Below, piece by piece: positions 23,401 to 33,233 of a stretch of DNA of 64,000 bases. Positions within the stretch are counted from its first letter, which is position 1; every line of letters starts with the position of its first letter. The notes beneath the pieces are model-generated. The model saw only the letters and a program-made list of their open reading frames with translations. It searched no databases and was not told the DNA's origin. This DNA is from Arabidopsis thaliana (taxonomy: Eukaryota > Streptophyta > Magnoliopsida > Brassicales > Brassicaceae), in NCBI RefSeq assembly GCF_000001735.4, contig NC_003070.9:25405971-25469970 (forward strand), written 5' to 3'. A program made the position numbers and the translations under genes.

Positions 23401-23548
23401 CTTGCAAGAACAAGTTATTATCAAACACATCTTATATCTGTATTTATTTATATTATATAATAAAGAGTTTAAGGCAATACATTATATTAACTAAATATCA
23501 ATTTTTGTTAAATTACAAATAAACCAAAAAACGGTTACGAAATAGTGT

Positions 23549-23696
23549 GAATCTCTTAATTATAAAAAGACAAAAGAAAATATTTTCGAATTTAAGTTCA
23601 GAATATCTTAATTATAAGAAAACAAAAGGAAATACATTTGGATTTCTGTTCAGAATCTCATAATTATAAAAAGACAAAAACGAAATCCTTTGACTA
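23549..23696 (+). repeat. 52-bp tandem repeat, about 2.9 copies
   Basis: The units start at 23549, 23601 and 23653 with GAATCTCTTAATTATAAAAA, GAATATCTTAATTATAAGAA and GAATCTCATAATTATAAAAA. The array ends about 215 bp upstream of the PP2C ATG. Confidence 0.8.
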
Positions 23697-23911
23697 ATAA
23701 ATAGATAGACCTATTATCCTATATAACGCATTGACTAATAAATACATCGAAATATTCTTTTTTTCTTCCTCCAATTTGAATGTTTGTAACAACTTTCTAT
23801 ATTTTTGACTGCGCCAAAACCCTAGTGCATCTTATCTATTTATACTTTTACCAATTCACTGTTGCCACTCACACTATTTCGTAGTCATTGTAGCTCTCTT
23901 GTGACAACAAT

Positions 23912-25514
23912 ATGACTAATAAACTTCGCTCAGAAGAAACAATCACGTCCCTTTCTTCTTTCATGGCTAGTACACTTAGCATTGCGTCACCCTCTCCTTG
24001 TTCTATTCCATTGTCGGTCACAAAGGTCTCGCCTTTAAAGAGAAAGAGACCTACCCACTTAAATATCCCTGACCTCAATCCTCAACAACCGATTTCAACT
24101 GATTACTTCCGTTTCAGAGAGGGTGACGCAAAGGTCTCGCCTTTAAAGAGAAAGAGACCTGCCCACCTAAATATCCCTGACCTCAATCCTCAACAACCGA
24201 TTCGAACTGATTACTTCAGTTTCACAGACTTTGCTCACCAAAACGGCACCGTAAGCTTCGGTGGCAATGGTTTTGGTGTCGTCTCCAGAAACGGTAAGAA
24301 GAAGTTTATGGAAGATACTCACAGAATTGTTCCTTGTTTGGTTGGTAACTCCAAAAAGGTATCTTTTTTTCTTCCTCTTCATTGAATTAATAGGTTTGAG
24401 ATCTTAAGTGTGTTTTGTGGTTGATGGGTTTGGGATTGATTTTTGTAGAGTTTCTTTGGAGTTTATGATGGTCATGGAGGTGCTAAAGCTGCAGAATTTG
24501 TGGCTGAGAATTTGCACAAATATGTTGTTGAGATGATGGAGAATTGTAAGGGGAAGGAGGAGAAAGTTGAAGCCTTTAAGGCTGCTTTTTTGAGGACTGA
24601 TCGTGATTTCCTAGAAAAGGTAATAAAGGAACAATCTTTGAAGGTTACTTGTAAGAAAGATTACAATCTATTTTGAACTTACTGGTTGCATAAAAATATT
24701 AGGGTGTTGTGAGTGGTGCTTGCTGTGTTACTGCTGTGATACAAGATCAGGAGATGATTGTATCAAATTTGGGAGATTGTAGAGCTGTCCTGTGTAGAGC
24801 AGGTGTTGCTGAGGCTCTTACTGATGATCACAAACCAGGAAGGGATGATGAAAAGGAAAGAATTGAGAGTCAGGTAATGTTGTCAAGTGTCAAGAAGTTT
24901 GTATTTTTGCTGATTGTGTGTTGAGAGAGTAGAGTTTGATACCTTTCATGACATTTGGTTTACAGGGAGGTTATGTCGATAATCATCAAGGGGCTTGGCG
25001 AGTTCAGGGAATACTTGCGGTTTCCAGAAGCATTGGAGATGCACACTTAAAGAAGTGGGTGGTTGCTGAACCTGAGACGAGAGTACTAGAACTGGAACAA
25101 GATATGGAGTTTCTTGTCTTAGCTTCTGATGGACTTTGGGATGTGGTTAGCAATCAAGAAGCTGTTTATACCGTGTTGCATGTTCTAGCTCAGAGAAAGA
25201 CGCCTAAAGAAAGTGAGGAGGAGAACTTGGTTCAGGGCTTTGTCAATATGAGCCCATCTTCGAAACTTCGTCGAGCTTCACTGGTCAAGTCTCCCAGATG
25301 TGCTAAATCCCAAAGTTACTACTACAACTCAGAGAATGAATCACCCTCACTCAACCGTGAAATAGGGAGTTCACCTTCAAAGTCACCGATAACACCGTGG
25401 AAGTCTCTTTGGGCCAAAGCGGCTTGCAAAGAGCTTGCGAACCTGGCTGCAAAAAGAGGCAGTATGGATGATATCACAGTGGTGATAATTGATCTCAACC
25501 ATTACAAAGGCTGA
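23912..25514 (+). CDS. Protein phosphatase 2C with duplicated N-terminal module
   Basis: Four exons (23912-24358, 24449-24619, 24703-24873 and 24966-25514) join in phase to 445 residues. The catalytic PP2C domain starts near residue 118, with all main motifs: [100 protein letters not shown] and [13 protein letters not shown]. The metal-binding aspartates are present, so it should be an active Mn/Mg-dependent Ser/Thr phosphatase. A Ser-rich insert ([14 protein letters not shown]...) lies before the last motif. The N-terminus contains a 36-residue module twice, each with a KRKRP basic cluster and LNIPDLNP. From memory this is the Arabidopsis protein named probable protein phosphatase 2C 14. The start is the ATG giving the Ser-rich N-terminus. 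Confidence 0.93.
24022..24237 (+). repeat. In-frame 108-bp duplication inside the PP2C gene
   Basis: The segment from about 24022 recurs from about 24130 with few differences over 96 bp. Each copy encodes [10 protein letters not shown], then [13 protein letters not shown] and TDYF. The period is 36 codons, so the frame is kept. Confidence 0.9.
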
Positions 25515-25734
25515 AAACTCTTAACAAATATGTTTGTATTCTATATAAGTATCATATCTCTCTGAGACTCTAGTGGTTATGTAGATTCTTGTTCATAATA
25601 TATAATGGACTAATCTCACCATAAATCTTATTGCGTTCTTACTAAATTCATATCAGTGACTTACATTTGTTTCCTGTCTAAGAAATCATAGAAACAAACT
25701 CATAAAAAGAAGAAAAGCTTGTTTCTTCTTGTTG

Positions 25735-27002
25735 TCACTGCCTTTTACAGGCCTTGCTTAACCCTGGAGCAATCTTATCGAAAATGAATTTGTTAGCAGC
25801 CTGCGTGAAGTGTACACCGTCCCACACAACAGCCTTATCAGGCTCATCGCACGGCTTTCCAATGTAAACCTCTTTACCTTTCACAATCTTCTTCATCCCA
25901 CATCCGATACCCTTGTTGTAGTTATACTTCCCTCCATGTCCACAACACGAAACCAACGATCCCTTAAACCCGTGACCCTGAGCGTGAACAAACAACTCAT
26001 GCTTGAGAGAGTAGACATCTACATAAGTGATGGCTGCTTCAGATAGAGAACTTCTTAGCTCGATCACAGCTTGTTTCAAAGCGTGATTGAATTGTTGAGC
26101 TAAGTGGTTCAAAGGAGAAACACATCCATGTGAATCAAAGTCTGATGCTTTATTCGGAAACCGTTCAATCACATAAGCTAAACAACCAATAGGTCCAGTG
26201 TTATGAATCCAGAAGTATCTCCCTCCTTGTCCATAAATATTCTATCACCAAAAGAAAAAACACATTTTTATGATTTCCCTTTAAACAAAATCAGAGTCAG
26301 AAACAGAGAGACCAACCTTGATAGCATTCATGAACTGACTTATGATCTCAGGAACTTCGGTTTCAACTTGTTCTACGGTTTTATTAGCGAAGTAACCTGC
26401 TGTGAGATCGTTCTGACCAATGTCAAAAGTGTACAAAGCTTTTGAGAAGCTGTCGGATTCAGGCAACATTGTCTTGTAGACTCCTCCACGACTACGAACA
26501 GTTTGAGATCTGTTGTGGAAGTTATAGAATTGTACGAACTGTACATCGAGTGAAAATGGGCTGAATCCACTTTGACGTAGAGTAGAGTTAAGAGCTCTTA
26601 TCGGAGATCCCGCGGTAGCGAAGTTAGCGCCGTGGCTGAAGTTTGAACCAACGGAGTCTAGAAACGCGCTTAGATATGGTAATCCAAGACTCTCCGCTAT
26701 GTTCAAAACAGAAGCAAAATCAGCAAAAACAAAAAACGCAAACGTTTTGGATAGGGAAGAGTTAGTGTACCTATGAAGTCAATGACGAGGCGACCATCGC
26801 AGTATCGTCCCGCGGGTGAGCCGAAGAAGGAAGAGCCGTGAGGAGGACCAGCTTGGCCAAAAGCAGCGGAGAGACCGCCGGTATCGGAGTTAGAGTCACC
26901 AAAGTTAAAGATTGCTGGGAAATGGCATTGATGGGCATGTGTTGATGGTGATAGTGAAGAAAGCAAAGAGAGAGCAAACAAAGAAGATAGGATTGGATTC
27001 AT
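25735..27002 (-). CDS. FXG1: GDSL-type alpha-L-fucosidase
   Basis: Three exons (27002-26771, 26696-26317 and 26241-25735) join in phase to 372 residues. Residues 1-24 form a signal peptide ending in THAHQ, so the product enters the apoplast. The GDSL block I is [12 protein letters not shown], with the nucleophile Ser at residue 37. Block III is [12 protein letters not shown], and the C-terminal [12 protein letters not shown] supplies the catalytic Asp345 and His348. Several N-x-S/T sites are present. The protein matches the Arabidopsis enzyme reported to remove alpha-1,2-linked fucose from xyloglucan oligosaccharides, an unusual activity for the GDSL esterase fold. It converges with the PP2C gene, their stop codons being about 220 bp apart. 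The ATG at 27002 is used because it begins the signal peptide; an upstream in-frame start would bury it. Confidence 0.93.
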
Positions 27003-28185
27003 TGGTAAAGCTAAAGATGTAAAGAGACCAAAACTCAATCACGGGACTTTTATCCTCAAAAGAAGAGAAACGTTACCCCTACCAGAAAAAGAAAGAAGGT
27101 TGGCAAAACACAAAAATCAGAGATTTGTGATATGTTTTTATTGAGATAGGGTTAGTTATAAATCAATACATTTTGAATATGTTTACGAAAATACTTGTAA
27201 GTTTACCATCATACAAATATGCTTTCTTTCTTTGGAGGATTCTCTTCTTATTTCTTTCTTTTTAAGTTTATATGGTAGCTTTCCATTTTCATATTTTATT
27301 TTATTTTCGTTGTAGATATCTAGTTTTTTTAATTTGTTGTCTCTATTTTCTATCACGTTTTTTTTCTCAAATCTTCTTTTATCTTTTTTTGCATGAGTTG
27401 TCGTGTATACACTCTCACGATTATCGCAACATTAATGAAACAGGGTTGTGAGATTGTTGTGTGGTTTCGTTCGTAGAGATGATTGTTTGGATTCCAAAAT
27501 GGTTGAAACATGCTTGTTTGGATTTGTTCAACTGGTTGAAAAGGGCTTTGCTTCGTTTGATTGGCTATGGCTACATAAATATGATTAATAGTAAGCTCAC
27601 TGATTGACCATCTAACATTTTCTTGGCCTCTTTTAGCTATGGGGAACAACATAGTGTTTTCTTACTTTAATAGATGTGTTACCATTCTACAAGTTTGGAA
27701 GAACGTGTGTTTAAACATTAGTAGAAACATGAAAATTTAAGAAAAATACCCCTAGTTGTTAATAGAAATGTATTGTTAATGCCCTACTAATATTTTTTTC
27801 CCAGTGAATTCTGTTCACCAGTCATCACAACTTTCGAAGTGATGCTTAACATAAATTATCGAAACTTTGTGAAAATGTTTAAACGTCGTAAAAACTTTAC
27901 AATAATTTAAAAACAACTGAATGTTCTTCTTAGAGGTTAATGTATCAGATGGCAAAACGTCGCCGTTTTACATTCCTCTCATCTGAAACTGTTACAAGTC
28001 TGTTAATACGGTGCCGTTTAATTGTAGTTGTTTTTTGTGTAAACTATAATTACAAGTCTGTTAATACGATGCCGTTTAGTTGTAGTTGTTTTGTGTGTAA
28101 ACTATAATCGTATATCGATCGTCTTCCTCGCGAGAGTTTCAGTCTCAGCCACAAAGTAAAGACTCCACTGTCGTCTTCCGTAGTG
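27003..28185. other. Divergent intergenic region between FXG1 and CSK
   Basis: This holds the FXG1 promoter at the left and the CSK promoter and leader at the right. A 58-bp tandem duplication with CGGTGCCGTTTA lies just upstream of CSK. A 99-codon minus-strand frame near 27,353 has low-complexity, non-family content and is not called. Confidence 0.55.
27994..28109 (+). repeat. 58-bp tandem duplication in the CSK promoter
   Basis: ACAAGTCTGTTAATACG starts at 27994 and again at 28052. Both copies continue through GCCGTTTA and GTGTAAACTATAAT. It ends about 75 bp before the CSK ATG and so duplicates any element it carries. Confidence 0.85.
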
Positions 28186-30869
28186 ATGCTTCTTTCTGCA
28201 ATCGCTTCTCAGACCCTTCTCTCATCAAACCCTAATCTACACTTCTCCAATTCTATTCCAAACCCTAGACCTTCTAATCCCTCCCTTAAGCTCCTCAATG
28301 CCTCTTCTTCTTCCTCCTCCTCGTCGTCGTCTTCTATATTTACACGCGGTCTCCGTTACGTAAACCACACTGTATCTAATGAAGAATCAGAACCCGGAGG
28401 AGGAGAGACCATGGTTGCTTCTGCTTCCGCTATAGCTTCCGCGATTCGTGGAGCTTCAACAACTCCTGTAGAGTTCACACAGATGATTGAGAAAGACCAT
28501 CTCAAGACTAAGATTATCTTGCCAAGTCCTGATTTTCAACGGCTTTGTCTTGAGCAATTAGATCTCTTTCGTCAAATCGTTGATCCAAACGCAGTACTCT
28601 CGGTGCGTCTCTGCTTTTTTACATCATTGTTGCTTGAAAATAGAGTGTTGTTAGATTAAAGGTTGAATTTTTATGTTGGTTTTGGTTTAGATATATGTAA
28701 GACCAGCTGGTAGCTATGTGATGGATCGATTAGAGTTGCGTCGTGTCACTTGTTATCCAAGTGTTAATGCTGGAGACGTTGTGATCTTAGTTGGAAACTT
28801 TGGTATCCCTGCGGGTCTACGAGCAGCTGAAGCATCACTTTCTAGTCAACAAGTATGTGTTCTTCTTCCTCTGCGTTAAACTCAAGTTTACTTATGGTTT
28901 TTTTGTTGACATAATATGTGGATGATAGGTAGAACTTGTGAGTAAACATAGAGCTGCTGTGTTTCCAATGGTGAAACACCCGTTTGTTGTCGGTTTCTTG
29001 GTTGCTGAGTTACCAGTAGAAGCCGAGGAGGAGGAGGAGGAGGAGGAAGAGGAAAAACCGCATGGTGTAAATCAGTTTCTTTCCCCTGAGGAAGCTTATG
29101 CTTTGCCTGCTTCAGCTAATACAAAATCACCTAGAGTTAAACTTCCTTCTGTTAAGGTTTTCACTGAAGAGCAGAGATCGTATGCGATTAATATTTCTCG
29201 GACTCTCGCTATGGCTTATGTCATGGATCAGGTTGTTCTTATATCCTGTCTTTTCCTTTGTTCTTATGTTTTTGCTTGACCGTCTTTGTTGGCTTTAATC
29301 CTTATTGATCTTTTTTTTTATTATTGGGTATGTATAGAAAACAATGTTACTTCAACAGTCATCTTGGCAAAACAATGTGAGGATGAGTAAGCTAGTGGAG
29401 CAGGTACAAGCCACGCACTTGTTAACTTAGTACACATAGATCTTATGTTAATTAATGTCTCCTTTTAGTTTATATTACGCATTTTTCTTTCTTGCGTATT
29501 GGCAGATCCGTGGTCCGCTCTCTACCATGAGGACTTTAAGTAAAATGCTTTCAACTCACACTAAGAGAAATCAGGTCCTTGCAATTAGCATTTGTAGCCG
29601 GAAATGTTATTCTCCCTGAGTCTTGCAGTTATCGGACTGACTTGGGTTTTTGTACATTGTAGATTTCACATGATATTGTGGAAGACTTAATAGTTCAAGG
29701 TGATCAAATAAAGGATACCCTTGAAGAACTTCAGGATGCAGTTCACTTGACAAAGGTTACACCTTCTTTTACTTTGTCCCTTTTGGTTCTTGAGAGAGTC
29801 ATCACTCTATTTTCAGTTGTCTTTATAAATCTGTCTTTAGATGTGTTGCGCATGGGAAATCTGTCAAACCATACTCGAATTTGATTTTTCGGTTTGTATT
29901 TCTTACAAGCATTTCATTTTCAGGCTAATATAGTGCGCCACAACGAAGAAGCCCTAAAGAAGATAAATAAAACACACAATGAAACAAGGAGATCAAAGTA
30001 TGAACATAAGGACCCCATTGATGGCTCACAAATCTCAAGTACACGCCTTTCCTTGGGTTCTGGATTAGATGATTCAGAAATGCCTATGCCACCTCTTGCC
30101 CTGGCACCCCTACAAATGCACAGTATAAGGTACAAGTTTCTGAGCAATTAACTTAACGTCTTGCCACAAAACTCTTCACTTGAAACAAAGTGTTGGGAGG
30201 GCTTATCTCTTTCATTTATGTCAGGAAGACCATGCGACATTTCTAATGTGCTTTTAGATATGGTCGAGACTGTGAGACCACTAGCACTTACTCAGCAAAG
30301 AGTAGTGGAGCTAGGTGAGAACTCAGCTTCCCTGCAAGTTGCTGTTGAAGAACCAGCTTTGAGGCAAGCTCTGAGCAACCTCATCGAAGGTGCATTGTTG
30401 CGCACTCATGTTGGGGGGAAAGTTGAAATTTTGTCGACCAGAGCTCCTGCTGGCGGTAGTCTTGTAGTAATTGATGATGATGGTCCTGATATGCGCTATA
30501 TGGTAATCAAGACCGAACTTATATTCTGCTGCTTTTTACTTCCTGTATTTAAGTCTGAGGGCTTAACCAGTTTAATATGAGAATCATATTGCTTTTTAAC
30601 ATAAATTTGTTACATCAATGCAGACGCAAATGCATTCGCTAACACCATTTGGAGCAGAACTCCTGTCGGAAAACATGGTTGAAGACAATATGACATGGAA
30701 CTTTGTGGCTGGTTTAACCGTAGCCCGAGAGATCCTGGAGAGTTACGGATGCGTGATCAGGGTTATATCACCTCGCAGCTCCGATGCAGCCTTAGGAGCT
30801 GGCGGTACTCGTGTAGAGCTCTGGCTGCCTGCCTTCCCTGCAGCAGTATCTGAAGCCAATGAAGCATAG
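28186..30869 (+). CDS. CSK: Chloroplast sensor kinase
   Basis: Nine exons join in phase to about 610 residues: 28186-28602, 28691-28852, 28929-29231, 29338-29403, 29506-29574, 29663-29755, 29924-30122, 30225-30502 and 30624-30869. The N-terminus is a Ser-rich transit peptide. A GAF-like sensor region follows, including RRVTCYPSVNAGDVV; the Cys is a candidate redox or Fe-S ligand. A glutamate-rich loop comes next. The dimerisation block reads VEQIRGPLSTMRTL, in which the His of the bacterial H-box is Glu. The ATP-binding domain has an N-box-like RQALSNLIEGALLRT, a DDDGP G-box and GGTRVELWLP. CSK is the plastid descendant of a cyanobacterial two-component kinase and links plastoquinone redox state to plastid transcription through SIG1. 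For intron 7 I used the donor at 30123 because the GT at 30130 breaks the frame. Confidence 0.92.
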
Positions 30870-33233
30870 GTTTTCATTTCCATCTCTTTGTGAATCTTTT
30901 TAGTCTCGAGTCCGATTTGTGGTGAAGCCAATGTATAGTCTATTTTGTGATATGTTGATCGATGTGTAATAACACCTTAATATGTACATAAACCCAAAAG
31001 AGTCATGTCTACATATGTGGACTTTGTAACGTAAATATATAGCTCTATTCTTATGTAAGTGATATAGGAAGACTTGAACAAAATTGATTGCAATTGTTTT
31101 TCAATCTTCTTTTACCTTCAAATGCCTTTTTACCGTATCATCTTCTAAACTTCTCACGTGGGGGACCTCTTATTAAAGAAAGTGGACTCTTCAGTTTGGT
31201 ACGAAATCTACATTTTCCTTATTATAGAGTTTGGCAACTCTATTTATCAATGGACATAGTCAAACTTTCATTGGCTTTAAATCACTCAAAATATAGCAAT
31301 GCCATACAATTCTTCCAACCTCTCTATTTTTTTTTATTTTTTTTTTCATCACTTCCAACCTCTCTATTTAATACACAATTTTCCAGAAAATAAAGTTTTT
31401 GGTTAACCAAAAGTCCAAATCTTTTCCATTCATACAATTCTAAGGTAAGAAATAAAATTTCTTTCACTGTTAAAGTAACAAATATGTATCTTGATTATGT
31501 TGCTTTCTTTTAGCACCATCTTATCTTCTTCCGTTATTTTCGGAAAGATCTTGCAAATTCTTGGGTTTATTTATTGTATATTTTTTGCTTGTTTTGTAGC
31601 AAAGAATATGACAAATTAAAACAGTAAAAGACTCTACTACAATTTTGAAAAAAGTGAAATTGATAGATTTTCTTTGATTCTTCGTGACATATTAAAAAAT
31701 ATCAAACAGTATAGTGTAAAAAGGATACAAGAATTTTAATTGGCATCATTATATGTCGACCAAGTACGGTCCACGGATTCAAAGTTGTGTCGGGTCCTAT
31801 GAAATTTTGTTGTTGTGCTTACTTTTACACGCTTATGAATACTTAGCCAATTATATCAAGACACAATTCTAAAACGGTGTCGTTTTGGGGTTAAAATTTT
31901 TAATCTTTGAAATTAATTTGTATGAAGAAGCAGCTTAGCTTTCTGGTTTTTCTTCTTCTGCACCTTAAATATACGCCCAGAAAATTCCTCTGGTCACCAA
32001 ACCAAACCAAAACCGACTCTTTCTTTGAATTTCTGAAAGGAAACGATAAGGGTTTCGAGAAAAATCATTCCTTTTTGACTTAAAAGACGCGTTTCCACAT
32101 TTTTGGCGTTTCTTCTCTGGGTTTGTTTTGTCTCTAGACGAAGACGATCACGGGTTTTAACATATTCGTGTGTACGCGTGTATCTCCAATTTTGCGAATA
32201 GGGTTTGAAGTAATCGTTTTGTTTGTGAGGGTACGAAACGATTATCTCGTGTTCTTCTTCACTGGTTTTAAGGATCTCGTTGTGCTTTCTGATTGATCCC
32301 AGGTTCGTTATTGATTATAAAGGTGATTCCTTTTTTTCTTGTTAGGATAATTCTGTTTTCACTTTTGTTTTATTGAGAAAATTTGGATTATATGAGAGAT
32401 TTTAGCCTATGCATTTGGAGAATTGTCATTTTGGTACCATTTACTTCTCTTTGATATTGAAACATTGGCTCTTTGAGTATTTAGTCTTATGGCTGCTTTT
32501 GATTGATTTCGATATTCGCGTTTGAAAACCTCAACATTCATGGTTAGTGTTCTTTAATCAAAGGTGATAATTTTTTACAGAGTTTAATTGTTTTTTTGTT
32601 TCTGTCTTGCATTCTAAGTAAAGTGTTCTGTTTTTTAGTAGACGACTTTGTGATTTTCATGTTCTGTGATTGATTGATTGTATTGTTTTGCTCCTAGTTT
32701 TGAGGGGTTTGTTTTGCTTTTTCCAAAGGGGAAGCACATGATTTCTTGCTTGTTTGCTAGCATTGCTTGCAATTGTGATCATCTTGTAAGGGAATGATTT
32801 AATGGTTTGTTTTGACTTGTAGATATATATTTCTGGTCAATAGTTTGTTATTGAATGGTTGGTTTAGAAGCACTATATTGTATTCGTCTGTGTAGGTTCT
32901 ACGACAATGACTTGCTTTTGACAAAGAATTTTATTGAAAAGTGTGGATGATGACCAGATTTTCCATTTAAAGAGTGGTCCTATTCTGTTTGTCATGTGTG
33001 TCTTCTTCTTCTTGGTATTGGATCTTATTTAGAAGCCTCATTTTTCTTCTCTAGATAACGACTCGCGGGGTTACGCATAGCAGGTTCCTGGCTTCTCTAC
33101 TGTCAGGAGGGGCCTTGAGTCTTTGGAGTTACCACAGTAGACAGAACCCCAGTGGGTGACTTTTTGAAAAGTCTTCTTGATTTAGTGCTGCACATTTTCG
33201 CTGTGGAGCTACAATCAGAATATTAGAGAAGAT
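30870..33233. other. Intergenic plus long leader of the DUF707 gene
   Basis: The left part is the CSK 3' UTR and AT-rich spacer. An AAAACGGTGTCGTTTT palindrome lies at 31872-31887. From about 31,960 the sequence is leader-like. A 5' UTR intron of roughly 750 bp probably ends at the CAG at 33081-33083. No other gene was seen. Confidence 0.5.

Larger units (their letters stand above)
21295..23911. other. Large intergenic region with repeats
   Basis: This 2.6 kb stretch has no gene. It holds a run of C (near 21,975), an imperfect tandem duplication (22846-23034), a long T tract followed by retroposon-like sequence (23097-23400) and a 52-bp tandem repeat (23549-23696) in the PP2C promoter region. 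These are listed separately. Confidence 0.6.

Noticed and set aside
30123-30130. Alternative donor for CSK intron 7 at 30130
   Set aside because: Using it puts the following exon out of frame; the GTATAAG donor at 30123 restores RPCDISNVLLD.
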